A stretch of DNA of 64,000 bases from Agapanthus africanus (Eukaryota; Streptophyta; Magnoliopsida; Asparagales; Amaryllidaceae). Positions 10,937 to 23,214 of this stretch are shown here, in pieces. The stretch spans positions 777,307,864 through 777,371,863 of the forward strand of contig CM057338.1 in NCBI GenBank assembly GCA_030015575.1. The letters run 5' to 3'. The position numbers and the translations under genes were made by a program. The notes beneath the pieces were generated by a model. That model did no database searches. It was not told where the DNA came from and saw nothing but the letters and a program-made list of their open reading frames with translations. The number at the start of each line of letters is the position of its first letter. Position 1 is the first letter of the stretch.

Positions 10937-13059
10937 TGTTGGAGATAGTGCTCTCAGAGTCAATTATTGGATCACAGGCACGTGATTGCAATGATTGATG
11001 AAGGACCCATCTCGATAGGACAGTCTTACTCAAGATGATAGTATGCTATCTGGTTTATCTTTATCATCGTGTACTGCTTTAGGTGACATTACTGATCACT
11101 ATTGCACGTTGATAGAGCCCCTAGGATTCTTGCTTGACTACCAGCAGTATGAGGGCGATCATATACGTGGGAGCTGGAGTCTATAAGCACATCTTTAAAA
11201 GGTCCTTAGTCGAGGGAGTTTCGAGACAGGGCATCGATACTCCAGAGTAGACTAGTGTATACAGTCGAGACCCCAACAAGGGGCGGTGGCCGGTCTCACA
11301 AGCCACTGGTGTCAGTTGGTTCACCTAAGATGTATACAGGTGCTCATTGGGTTATGAGTACACCGGACAGGACTCGCCGGGAACCTGCTAGTTGGTATTA
11401 TACCTAGCGTCAGATAGCAGTTCCCTGGTGACATGTGTACAGGTTAGTTCATCGACCTGAGATCGTCATTTGTCTCGTGTGAGTTACCACTGTGCTTTGA
11501 TTAATATCCTACCACGCTCAAAGGAGACGTGCAAACAGGTTTTAGTTTGGTACAGTCCCGAGCCACATGGAGGCAGTGAGCGGATCTGCAGGGGTTCGTC
11601 TCTCCCGGTATTGGGCGTGAGGTCGTGCTTTGTCCAGGAGAGCCATTACATGAAGTCCTTGGCCAAGGCAGGAGATTTACTGGTAGGTATTCCAGTAGTA
11701 TCTCAGGGTGTTCTGGGCTACTCTCCAACACGACTTGTACCGCTTTTGGGGGTCTGACTTTTACCAACCCCCTAGGCCCGCCATGCGATGCTCATAGATG
11801 AACGGACCGGACTGTATGGATATTGTCACTGACAGACTCAGTAGGGTGTCAGGATGAGTTCGCTCATCGACGTCCCTTTTGGTTAATACCTGGTAGCCTG
11901 TTACGTATAGGCTAATACCTCCGACGTGCTAGTGGTTAAATCCACAACCAAAGTATTGACGAGTGTTTAGAGTCCCCCATAGACCGTTTTCTCAAGTTTC
12001 GGGCGAAACGCTGTAGAGGCCGTATGGAGATATGGCAGGGTTCGATCAGATACGTGCGGTATTGCACGGATCGTGATCGGACGGTTTTTACTAGCGGGCT
12101 TTGGTTTAAGCCGGATCCTAGTATTGTACAGTGTAGATTTTATCTCATTGCATTTGTATTCAGTCGGAACACAAATGCGGGCATGTATATACAGTCGCGG
12201 GGTTTTCCTGTAATTTATTACGGGATCAGTTTTCTGAAGTTGCCAGTTTGCATTCCGTTCCGACCAGTTTTCCTTTGTTCCTTCCCGGCCGGACTTTTCC
12301 GTTGGAGGGGTTATTTGCAAGTGTGCAAATTATCTTTTGTGGAGGTGTTATTTGCTTCTGTGGTTTCATAATGGTTTAAGCATCTTTGCTTTTTTTCATT
12401 CATGATGGTTTTCATTAATGAGAAAGGATTTGTGATGAGAGTTGATTTGCATTTTGATGTGTGGCTTGCTTTTGGATGTGGTCACCTCTTTTTATTCCTA
12501 CACTCACCTCCCTTCATGATTTATTCTTTTTCCCTCCACCATGAGGAAGGGCTGGACACTTTTTTTTGAGGAAGTGAGAGGATTTCTTTTGGTGGGGAAA
12601 AATTATTGATTTCATTCTTCATGTATCAAAGTTCTTAACTCCTCTTCAAAGCTTATTCCTCCACCTTCAAATCCTTTATGGAAACTTCATAACCCTAAAG
12701 AGACAAGTTCATACACTAGCCTACAGCATATCTTGGGCACGTCGGCTTGCCAACTTCGTGCTCGAGTTGCCTCGGTCCAGAGGTGGAAGCCCGTTAAAGA
12801 ACCCGGCGATGTGGTGCCCGTTTCGACGAGGAGGTAACGACCGGAGATTCCGCGAGGAGATCGGAGTGGAGGCGAAGACCGAAGGATACGGATCGCTCGG
12901 TATAGCTTCCTTCCTTTTTTCTAGTTTGCTAAGAGCAGGTTAATGGCACGATCCGGGGTTTATAGTGCGCGGTGGTGCCAGTTTACAGTTTTAGTAAAGT
13001 TTTTCGTTTCCGCATTTCCGGCGTCGGATTGACGGCCGGAGCGCCGCCGTGGACATACA
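10937..13059 (+). repeat. 3' LTR of G
   Basis: Second copy of the LTR at 3088-5209. It starts TGTTGGAGATAGTGC and ends ACATACA, followed by the target copy TGCAG at 13060-13064. Confidence 0.95.
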
Positions 13060-13064
13060 TGCAG

Positions 13065-13753
13065 TCCCATCAATTAATCACACCACAAAAGAGCGAAAAT
13101 ATGATGTACGTATATGCTATCCGCATTCGCCACTAGGTCCCGTCATCACCCGTTAGGTTACTTAACTAACGACAGAGCGGAGACTGGACTAGCGCGGGTG
13201 TAAAACATATACAACATCTACTAGTATATATATCAATATATAATATTCGCTCATGGCGTGATAAAATGCAACATCACAGAAATGTAATAAGCATCACAGA
13301 GCAATACAGATAATCTGGGATCCCCGGGTTTCATAGAGCCACTACTGAAACCTGACGTTCCCCTGGTCGTGTGGATAGCCTGTGCAATGAAATCCTAGAC
13401 CCCTACGGGCGCGGCAAGTTACCCGCTAAAACTTGAAGCGAGGCAGCCCCCTTCAACAATGTGAATGGACCACCCAGTACTTCACGGAATCCGGTAACTT
13501 GAGCACCCCTCTTTGGGTCAACTTGTACCCCCTACGAGTGCGGTGAATAGCCCGCCAATTCTATAGTGAAGCCCCCTCCGTCTCAAAGCCATAAGATGCA
13601 GGCCCGTTGCCCTCTAGAACCCGGCTATCCGTGCACCCCACCGCGGGGTAATCCTAGTACAGAAAGTAAAATATATACAACGGGTACATCGACCTCATCC
13701 CGGTCGTTCCCCAAAAGAATAATATACAAACAGGCAGTGACGGCAGTCCACAT
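13065..13753 (-). mobile_element. Element H, second surviving piece: leader
   Basis: On the minus strand this continues H across G and parallels the leader of E from about 57220 back to about 56530, including the CCGCGGTGGGGTGC segment and the GGCGGG...GCCGC segments. The piece ends where B starts. CACAT at 13749-13753 is the expected left target copy of B; H should resume with GTCGGACGCTCG after B, outside the window. The stretch contains no gene. Confidence 0.85.
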
Positions 13754-15046
13754 TGTTTGTGTATATGCCCTAGAGGCCATTACTGTATCATACTAGCTTG
13801 TATATTACTTAATGGAAGCTTGGGATATTCACAGTTGTATAGACAATCTTGCTCAAAATGGTAGTATGCTACTTGGTTTGTCTCTACTTCAATATGTGCA
13901 TGTGTTTCTTTTAGCATATCGCTTATATACATATTAGTAGAGCCCTTAGGATCTTTGCTTGATTACCAGCGTTGTGATGGCAGTCATACTCGTGGGGGCT
14001 AGGTAATCCATAAGCACATCCTTATACAGGTCCCTAGTCGTAGGACTATCGAGACAGGGCATCGATACTCCGGAGTAAACTAGCGTATGCGCTTCTCATC
14101 CCAGCAGGGGAGACGGTCTGTCCCACAGCCGTCAGTACGTCGTACTTGAGATAGTATGCGGGTGCTCGTTAGGTTACGAGTACACTGGACATGACTCGTC
14201 GGGAACTGTTGGTTGGTATTATACCTATCATCAGTTATCAGTTCCCAGGTGACATGAGTACAGCTTAGTCCGCCGACTTGATACTGTCACTTCGCCTCGA
14301 GTGTGTTCCCACTGTACTTAGATTACTACCCTACCACGGCTCAAAGGAGTCGTGCAAACAGGTAGTAGTTGGGTGCAGTCCAGAAGCACTTGGAGGCAGT
14401 AACGGTTAGACAGGATTCGTCTCTCCCGGTATTGGGGGTTGACATCGCGCTGTATCTAGGAGAGCCATTAAACAAGTAGTCCCTGGCCAGGGCAAGCGAG
14501 ATATACTGGTAGGTTTCCAGTGTTATCTCAGGGTGTTCTTGGCTACACTCCGACACGACTTGTACCGCTATTAGGGGACTGACGTTCACCGCCCCCTTAG
14601 GCCCGCCATGCGATGTATCAGACGAACAGACCGGACTGTATGGAGATTGTTATATACAGGCTCAGTAGGAGTTTGGATGGGTTTACCTCATCGGCCTTCT
14701 TATCGACATCTACCTGGGGACCGCTACGTACAGCTAGTACCGCTTGCGGTCTGTAGTTAAACCCACTGCCAGCGTAGTGTCGGGTCTTTAGAGTCCCACA
14801 CAGAGAGTTTCCCTGCCCTGAGCGAAACGTGTAGAGGCCGTATGGTTTTACGGCAGGGCTACGATCACTTACGTGCACTTGTGTACGTATGCTGTTCGGG
14901 CAGGCAATACTAGTGGGCTTTGGTTTAAGCCAGATCCTAGTATTGCACAGATGGATTTGTTTTGTCTTCTGTGCATTCGCATTCTACGGAATGCGGATGC
15001 GGGTATGTATGCACAGTTTTGAGGAGTAATGAAGGAGGAGGTGCCC

Positions 15047-15139
15047 CATTAGGGTTTTGGCAGTTGGTTTGGCCAAAACCGTAATGTGGCAGGCTCATTA
15101 GGGTTTTGACAATTCGTTTGGTCAAAACCATTATGAGCC
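15047..15139 (+). repeat. Two tandem hairpins in the LTR of B
   Basis: The first (15047-15086) pairs CATTA-GGGTTTTGGC with GGCCAAAACC-TAATG. The second (15092-15139) pairs GGCTCATTA-GGGTTTTGAC with GTCAAAACC-TTATGAGCC. The GGC/GCC to GAC/GTC change is matched on both arms. Confidence 0.8.
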
Positions 15140-15191
15140 GGAGACATTGTTTACTAATCCTTTTAGTGATAGATTTGTGATGGCTAATTGC

Positions 15192-15265
15192 ATTGACCAC
15201 TTAGACCTCTCTTGACTTTGTTGACCCGTTGACCGTGTTGACCATTGACCTTCAAGAGAGGTCTA
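15192..15265 (+). promoter_or_regulatory. Cluster of W-box-like TTGAC motifs, most inside a 14 bp-stem hairpin
   Basis: TAGACCTCTCTTGA (15202-15215) and TCAAGAGAGGTCTA (15252-15265) form a perfect inverted repeat. Counting the outer copy near 15193, the motif TTGAC followed by C or T occurs six times. TTGAC[CT] is the core bound by plant WRKY factors, and W-boxes are known in some stress-responsive plant LTRs. Whether this lies upstream of the transcription start of B cannot be decided from sequence. Confidence 0.6.
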
Positions 15266-15932
15266 CACTCTTCTTAGATTTTCTTTTTAATTCTTGAGTT
15301 ATGAAAATGGTCAAGTCATTTGTGCCATCAACTTTATCATGACAAGATTAGTAATGATGGTTTTGGGTGTATTATTGCAACCATGGTTCATTTGCTTTAG
15401 TTAATCTTTTTCATTATTCTCTTCTCATTCTCTCTCTTGAAGTGAGAAGAAAGAAAAGCTCCATGGTTGCTAAAGTTTCTCCTTCATCTTCCTCCTCTTG
15501 ATAATTCTTTTGATCTCATGTGTTGAGAGAAAAAGAATCCACATAGACAAACACTTCCATCTTTCTCTTCTACACAACCTAGAGCATCTAGATTAGCGAT
15601 CTCGTTGCCCTAGTTGCCTCGGCTTGAGGCGGAGCTTAGTGTACAACTCTCAGGTGGATCGTCTTCGACTCAAGAAGGCCGCGGAGGTGACCAAGATCCG
15701 GATCGACCCTCGGAGCGTGGATGGACGAACCGGACAGCGGAGAGAAGACCCGAAGGACCGGTTCCGTGAGGTTTATTTTCTACAGCATAGTAGTTAAAGC
15801 CTCTACTTGTTTGCTAGTTTCTAGTTTAGCCATGATCCTTGCTTTTGAGTCCATGTTGCCTTGTGCCAAATTATTGTTTTTCGCCGTTTCCGCCTCCCCG
15901 TAAGAACCGGGGTGAGCAACGTGGACTTACAG

Positions 15933-15944
15933 TGGTATCAGAGC
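15933..15944 (+). other. Primer binding site of B (initiator Met tRNA)
   Basis: TGGTATCAGAGC, one base after the LTR end. Confidence 0.92.
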
Positions 15945-16912
15945 CTAGCTAAACATAAACTAGTAAGTTAGCAAATTGTTTGGAATATCGATCGGAAAAA
16001 AGTCCCAAAACACGTCCGCAAAACCTCAAGTTTCTTTCGATTTTTATACTGCTCAAAAAGTGATTTAAAATATATGAAAAATCGTCTCAGGGTTTTGTAA
16101 AAACACTGCAGAAAAACGATCCAGTGATTCGATCAAACTGCCGCGGTTCCGCGGCAATGACATGCTTATTACCGCGGTTCCGCGGCCGATTTAACTCGGC
16201 AGTGGATCGGGTTTTGTGCAGTGTTTTAGTTTGGCTGTTTTGGGATTTTTAAGACATGTTTTTTCTACCCAGATTTTCCAGAGAGCAAATTGACTTTTGG
16301 GGTGGTTAAAAATCCGTATTTTGATCGATATTCCGTAGACTTTGGCTAATGGAAATTATCTGTGATGTGATATATGTATTGAACGTCCGCTAATCGCTAT
16401 ACGTCAATTAGTGGGGGTTATAGATATCTGTGATCTGTAATGTTGATGTTTGTGGATATGAACTCGTTGGATTGTCGCGGATGAATAGCCAGGAATGGAT
16501 GTGAGATGAGAGTTTCTTTTTCTTTCATTCATTGTAAAATTTGTAAATTGATGTAATATTATTTGTATGGCCGCACAACCAGGTCGAGGTTGTAGCCGTC
16601 ATTGTATAATTTCTTTTTACAGTTTTTTGCTCCTAGGATAGACCCAAGGTGGGGTGCACAAACTACCGGGTATCTCGAAGTGCCGAGTGGCCTACTCACG
16701 GGTTGAGGAAGGTTGCTTCGCTTCGGGTACTTGGCGGGTAGTTTGCCGCACCCGTAGGGGTCTAGGGTGGGGTTTGGCTATTCATCGCGACCGTATAATC
16801 CGCTTTTCGTTGCAGGCTCGAACGAATCGCGGATTCCTAGAACATCCAAAGTGTTCATCTGTGATCTGTAATGGCTATCATTGCTATATATCTATATATG
16901 ATATCTATTTAG
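15945..16912 (+). other. Leader of B, first part
   Basis: Noncoding leader with two CCGCGGTTCCGCGG palindromes (within 16139-16189) and a GGCGGGTAGTTTGCCGC segment near 16733. It is cut by A at 16912/16913; TTTAG at 16908-16912 is the left target copy. It resumes at 27527 with sequence matching G near 6395. Confidence 0.85.
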
Positions 16913-19135
16913 TGTAGGGTTCCTAGGCACTCTAATGAGGTCTCACAAGGCATCAACCATGCCAATTTCAAATTTTACAAGTGCCGAGAAACCCTAATAC
17001 GGATTCGTTGACTAGAGTTTAGGCGAAAAGTGAAACTAGTTAACATTTTAACTAAAGGAAAGAGGCTACAGCCTTTGTAGATCCGGTTCTCCACTTCTTT
17101 AGCTCCATGTAGACGTCCTCTCGCTGTCCATCTCGAATCCCGGACTCTTGCATCGGCTTCATCGGAGAAATGGGCGGGCTAGGTCGTCGGCTTCGATGCC
17201 GAAGAAGATCTACGTCGAGGCAACACAAGATCAAGATCTAACTTCACCAAGTTGTGAAACTAGTGAAGAAAACACCCTATACTACTTGGCAAGAGGTAGA
17301 GGATGAAGAAATAGGAGGTGGGTTCACTTTAGAATTGGATTTCTCACTCTTTTTCTCAAGATGCCATTAAAGCTAGTAAGCTTTTCTTCTTTTCAAAGAT
17401 GAAGAAGATGAAGATAGAATATGATAAGTGTTAGTTTAATAATGATAATAATATGAATACTTATCATATCCTAACTATGGTCAAGTGTAGAGAGCAAACT
17501 AGGGTTAGGTGAATGGTTAGGTTAAGAGAAGAAAACAAAATGGTCAACCTTTTCAACTCTTCATGAAGCTTCATGAAAGAACCAAGGAAAGCCACCATTT
17601 CCCTTTTCTTTTCCAAAATAAATAATCAATATAAATAAATGAATAAGTAAACAAAACCCTAACCATTCATATAACCATGGTTTAATCTTTACACAAACTC
17701 AAGTTAGCATGTATCATCAAACATGATACAATCAAGTGCACACAAAAATATATCACATATACAATGTGCACTTCAAGTGAGAAAATCCTTTTAAAGTGAA
17801 CCAATACTAGTTAATGCAAAGTAATATATCAAATATATATAATTATACATTAAATCATTAAATCAATACTTGATTCAATGATCCGGTCATGTCGCACATA
17901 ACCGACTAGTATCTAATGTATCGACTTATCGAATCAATCTTCGATTCGATAACTAGGTTATATCGCATACAACCAATCGAAACATTCATCGCGGGAATGA
18001 AATACGGTATCACATACACGCATTATTCTCGGTCCCGCACATATCTCATATGCGCTCCTATTTCGTTTCGCTTGAGCCAGGAAACCTCTGTGTAGGACTC
18101 TAAAGACTCGCCAATACGCCGGCAGCAGATGATGATCATATCAAGCACCCACAAGCCGCAAGCGGTCTGCTAAACGTAACGGCCACCCGGGTATTGAGCG
18201 ATCAGAAGATCGACGAGCTAGCCCGCTCACACTCCTGTGAATCCAACCAGTAACACTTACCGTACAGTCCGGTCTGTTCGTCTGATATGTCGCATATCAA
18301 GTCTAGGTGTGGTAAACGTCAGACCCCAATAACCGATAAGTCGTGCCGATGTGAGGCTCATAACGGGTCGAGAAACTACTGGTAACACTTACCAGCAAAT
18401 CTCTGATCAGCCCTGGCCAGGGACTTCCCTGTTACGGCCAATCGAGCACAGTGCAACATCAACCCCCAATACCGGGAGAGACGAAACCCCTCCTATCGCT
18501 CATTGCCTCCATGTGACTCAGGACTGTACCCAAAAACCACCGTTTTGCACGCCCTCATGGACGTGGTAAGGTGGAGATCAAAGCACAGTGGGAATCACAC
18601 AAGACTCTATGACGATCTCGGGTCTACAGACTAACCTGCACAAGTGTCACCTGAGAACTGCCATCTGACGTGAGGTATATTACCATCTGGGAGTTCTCGG
18701 TGAGTCCGTCCAGCGTACCCAGTCTCCACTGAGCACCCGTATACCATCTCTGATTTCAAACACCAATGGATATGGGATCATCCATCGCCCATCTCATGGG
18801 TCGAGAAGCAAATACGCTAGTCTACACTGGTATATCGATGCCCCGTCTCGATATACCCACGACTAGGGACCTTGAAGGATGTACCTATGGACTACCATGT
18901 CCCCACTAGTATGATCTGCATCATAGTCCAAGTAGTCAAGTACACATCCTAAGGCTTTACCAACATGTAACTTTAAGACAGTTTAAAGAGACAAGTGTAC
19001 ATGTTAAGATAAAGAGCAACCAGATAGCATACTATCATATCGAGCAAGAAAGTCATCTGTATATATGTCCAAGCATCCAATGTAAAATACATCATCTGTA
19101 CAATACTGGCATATAGGGCATACATACAACTAACA
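16913..19135 (-). repeat. 3' LTR of A
   Basis: On the minus strand it starts TGTTAGTTGTATGTATGCCC at 19135 and ends CCTACA at 16913. It matches 25298-27521 over its full length and the D LTRs clearly but with more differences. Confidence 0.95.
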
Positions 19136-19148
19136 ATCTCCCACTTGC
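19136..19148 (-). other. Polypurine tract of A
   Basis: On the minus strand, GCAAGTGGGAGAT directly precedes the 3' LTR. It is identical to the tract of E despite the different LTR families. Confidence 0.85.
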
Positions 19149-19316
19149 ACTAAGGCCAGCTACTGTAGTATCGCATACCGAGCATCCCGAAGAGTCTCTC
19201 AAACTGTATCTGGGGAATGGCCTTCGTGAGTGGATCCGCTGTATTGTTCTTCGTGTCAACCCTGCTGACCTCGATCTCCCGGCGATCAACTATCTCCCGG
19301 ATCAGGTGATACCGCC

Positions 19317-22300
19317 TCAGAATATGCCTGGATCGCTGATGGGACCGGGTTCCTTGGCCAAAGCCACCGCTCCATTGTTATCGCAATACAAAGGTATTGG
19401 ATGCTCAATGGATGGAACCTCTCCAAGTTCAGTAATGAATTTCTTGATCCAGACAGCCTCTTTAGCAGCATCGTTGGCAGCGATGTATTCAGCCTCCATT
19501 GTCGAGTCTGCCACGGTTTCCTGCTTGGAACTCTTCCAGCTAACCGCCCCTCCGTAAAGGGTAAAGACAAATCCCGACTGCGACTTATAGTCGTCCTTAT
19601 CACTCTGGAAGCTCGAATCGGTAAAGGACTCCACTTGGAGTTCTCCGTTACCATACACCAAGAGCATCTCTTTAGTCCTTCGCAAGTACTTGAGAATGCT
19701 CTTCACAGCTGTCCAGTGACTCTCTCCAGGATCAGCTTGATACCTGCTCACTACACTTAGTGAGTATGCTACATCGGGTCTGGTACATAGCATCGCGTAC
19801 ATGATAGAGCCTACAGCCGAAGCATAGGGTATCCCTTGCATGCGAGCTCTCTCCAAATCAGTCTTGGGAGACATCCCTTTGGAGAGAGTGCCTCCAGAGA
19901 TCGTGGGCAAGTTCCCACGCTTGGATTCTTCCATACTAAACCTCTTTAGTATGGTGTCAATGTACCTGGATTGGGACAATCCCAATATCCGTTTGGATCT
20001 ATCTCTATAGATCCTAATTCCCAATATGCAGGAGGCATCACCAAGATCTTTCATCGAGAATCTTTGTGATAAGAAGAGCTTGACCGATTGCAGCATAGGA
20101 ATATCATTTCCTATCAAGAGTATGTCGTCCACGTACAATACGAGGAAGACAACCTTACTCTCTGCTACCTTCTTGTAGATACAAGGTTCATCTGGGTTTT
20201 TGACGAAATCAAACTCTTTGATAACGACGTCAAAGCAGATGTTCCAACTCCGCGATGCTTGCTTTAATCCATAAATGGATTTAAGCAGCTTGCACACCTT
20301 CCCGCTGCTCCCACTGTCTACGAAGTCCTCTGGCTGAGTCATGTACACGCACTCTTCTAAATCACCGTTTAGAAAGGCGGTCTTAACATCCATTTGCCAG
20401 ATTTCGTAATCATGATATGCAGCGATGGCAAGCATGATCCGGATGGATTTAAGCATAGCCACCGGAGAAAAGGTTTCGTCATAATCCACACCTGGTCTTT
20501 GACGAAAACCCTTTGCAACAAGTCTAGCTTTGAAAGTCTCCACTTTCCCATCTACACCAAGTTTTTTCTTGAAGATCCACTTGCTCCCAATGGGTTTTAC
20601 CCCTTCAGGAGCAACCTCCAAAGTCCATACTTTGTTGGTGTACATGGATTCCATCTCGGACCGCATTGCATCCAGCCATTTCACTAAGTCTTTACTCGTG
20701 ATGGCCTGCTCGAAACTAGTTGGGTCATCATCCTCCATGATGCAATTCTCGCTTCCACCGTCAATGAGAAAACCGTAGTATCTTTCAGGTGGACGAGAAA
20801 CCCTACTAGATCGGCGGAGAGGCTGGGGTTCGTCGGGTACTACTGAATCCTCTGGTTCTACCAAGTCTTCTGTTATAGTTTGTGTCGCTGGAACCTCTTC
20901 CAGTTCTACCTCTATGCCACTTGTCTGTTTCACAAGAAAACTCTTTTCTAAGAAAGTGGCATGTCGAGAAACAAACACTTTTTGTTCCTCGGAGTGGTAG
21001 AAGATATACCCTCGCGAATGTTTGGGATATCCAACAAACTTACATAAAACAGACCTTGCCTCGAGCTTGTCCGGATTTTGTGTTTTAACATAGGCCGGAC
21101 AACCCCATATCTGAATAAAATTAAGACATGGTCTCTTACTATTCCATATCTCATATGGAGTGGTAGGCACTGATTTGGTTGGAACTCTATTCAATAGGTA
21201 TGCAGCAGTCTCCAGTGTATATCCCCATAAAGAAATAGGTAACTCGGCTGCACTCATCATAGAGCGCGCCATATCTAATAGGGTGCGGTTTCTCCGCTCC
21301 GATACACCGTTGTGCTGTGGTGTATAAGGAGGAGTAAGCTGAGAGAGAATCCCATTCTCTTTTAGATAATCTCTGAATTCGTTGCTTAAGTATTCTCCTC
21401 CTCGATCAGATCGAAGAATCTTAATACTTTTGCCGTTTGGTTCTCTACTTCGTTTTTATATTCTCTGAATTTCTCAAAAGCTTCTGATTTGTGTTTCATC
21501 AGGAACACATACCCGAACCTAGAGAGATCGTCGGTGAATGTAATGAAGTATGAAGAACCATCCCTGCTATGTGTAGACATGGGACCGCATACATCGCTAT
21601 GCACCAGTCCCAAGAGTTCCGTAACTCTTTCTCCGTGTCCACTAAACGGAGTTTTGGTCATTTTTCCTTTGAGACATGAATGGCAAGTGTCATAAGATGA
21701 TAATTCGAACGGTTTCAAATATCCATCTTTATGTAACTTAGCTAGTCGTGTCGCATTGATGTGACCAAGTCTACAATGCCACAAGAAAGATTCATTCATT
21801 TCTGAACTTTTCCTCTTGTGTGTGTTTTGTAAATTGAGGACTGTATTTTGATTGAGAATCAATATGCCATTATATAACGAGCCTGATGCAATCAACTTTT
21901 GATTTAGGAATATGTTCATAACATTATCCTTTACTACAAAATTATATCCTTCTTTACTTAATAAAGAAACTGATATAATGTTGCACATCATGTTTGGTAT
22001 ATAATAGCATTCATTTAGAATCAGTGTATCACCACTTGGTAATACTAGGTGATATTCGCCAACTGCTTTGGCTGCAACATTTGCCCCATTCCCTACTTGA
22101 ACGGAATGATCACCTTTTCCCAGTTCTCACCTTTCCGTAGCCCATGTAACATTTTACATATGTGGGATCCTGATCCGGTATCTAATACCCAGGACGTAGG
22201 GTGAACTGAGAAACAGTTCTCAATGACAAACACACCCGAAGATGATGCATCAACATGCTTGTTCTCCGTTTGGGCAGTGTGAGAATCCAGATATTCTCCT

Positions 22301-22430
22301 GATTCCTGTTCAGTCTTATAACTCTTATAAGAAAGAACGGGTCCAACGTTCCCCTGCACAGTATAACATGCGGGTTCAGTCAATACATCCATATTATTAT
22401 CTTTATTAGGGCATGAAATGGTCGCCACCT
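19317..22430 (-). pseudogene. Fossil copia pol of A: protease, integrase, RT, RNase H
   Basis: In minus-strand order: a protease box WVLDTGSGSHIC near 22200, a GAG-pre-integrase zinc-binding segment with WHCRLGHIN near 21780, integrase core sequence to about 21300, then a long open stretch (21272-19317) with the end of integrase, the RT (FSPVAMLKSIR, then LYVDDILLIGND with the catalytic DD) and RNase H (TDSSFQSDKDD and MEAEYIAANDAAKEA). This is the Ty1/copia order. In living relatives these parts make a polyprotein used in virus-like particles. It is the best preserved pol in the window but broken about three or four times. Confidence 0.92.
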
Positions 22431-22454
22431 GGAGAGAGAGAGAAGAAAACACTT
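22429..22454 (-). promoter_or_regulatory. Pyrimidine tract plus CAG before the coding region of A (3' splice-site-like)
   Basis: On the minus strand, TTTTCTTCTCTCTCTCTCCAG precedes GTGGCGACC. A similar tract with AG lies at the same place in all six leaders seen. No in-frame ATG opens directly in the tract, which fits a splice acceptor better than a start codon. Splicing has been reported for RNAs of the related BARE element. Confidence 0.5.
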
Positions 22455-22871
22455 TAGCGTATGCTCTTGCAAGATCAGATTGGTTATTATCTTATCTAAT
22501 CAGGATGGCTCCCACTGGTTTTTATCAAATCTTCCTTCAAACCTTAAAAGGAAAGACTAGCCGGGATTAATTACACCCTACAACTTCGCCAATCTTTCAG
22601 CCAGGCCAGTGTCGGTACTTTGAGGGAGGTTCCCTATGCTTTCGCACGGACCTAATTAAAGTAAACCTCATTTTCCCAGAGGCGTAACCCCGTTGACACC
22701 TTTCTAGATACTTACTTGATCGGCTAATTGTAATGTGTAAAACTCTCCCAGGAGTAACTCTTACTCCCAGTGGGTATCGGGATCCAACTATCTCATAGAA
22801 GGTATGCAATCTCATTGCAAATTTCAACACTTGAAATTCCCGATAATTCTTTTGCCCCTAGCGTCCTATGA

Positions 22872-23067
22872 CCTTGACGGAGGCCAAACTACCCACAGGG
22901 CGCTAGTCAAATTCAACCCGTCATTTCTTGATTGAATTAAACCCACCCGTACGACCCTTGACGGAGGCCAAACTACGCCGTACGAATACCCTAATCCAAT
23001 CGCATCATATGCTGGCAGATAAGCACTAGTTAGCTACCATACACTACGCCTTGACGGAGGCCAAACT
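22872..23067 (-). promoter_or_regulatory. Three-hairpin array in leader of A
   Basis: The plus-strand motif CCTTGACGGAGGCCAAACT occurs at 22872, 22956 and 23049 (spacings 84 and 93). The inner stems use G-U pairs. The outer stem of the leader-proximal copy is CTGCG/CGTAG and the middle copy is enclosed by CGTACG on both sides. Confidence 0.85.
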
Positions 23068-23214
23068 ACCGCAGCATGAATACTAAGTAGTACTTATCTG
23101 AAATGACGGAGGGCTACGCAGGTTTTTCAGAAAAACCATGAGCGTAATGAACATGATATCGTTATAGAATCGAGTGAGGTTTTGAAATGGAGTGATTTTG
23201 AGCCTTTTCTAGTT

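Larger units (their letters stand above)
3088..13059 (+). mobile_element. Element G: complete-ended non-autonomous Angela-like LTR retrotransposon
   Basis: G has two LTRs (2122 and 2123 bp), a primer binding site one base after the 5' LTR, a polypurine tract just before the 3' LTR, and a 5 bp target duplication TGCAG at 3083-3087 and 13060-13064. The flanking H sequence reads continuously across the insertion when compared with E near 57230. The interior (5210-10936) is a 2.2 kb leader, a doubled unit of about 400 bp, and a decayed copia pol. The ends look whole and the coding part is broken many times. A hand count of LTR differences gives about 3.5%, the oldest of the dated elements, perhaps 1-1.5 million years at a grass-like rate of 1.3e-8 per site per year. 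Confidence 0.95.
13754..15931 (+). repeat. 5' LTR of B
   Basis: It begins TGTTTGTGTATATGCCCTAG and ends GGACTTACA directly before GTGGTATCAGAGC. The length is 2178 bp. The start is close to the A/D/F type (TATGCCCTAGAGGCC), but the body differs. It contains two covarying hairpins (15047-15139) and a TTGAC-rich hairpin (15202-15265). The partner LTR is outside the window, so B cannot be dated by LTR divergence. Confidence 0.9.
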
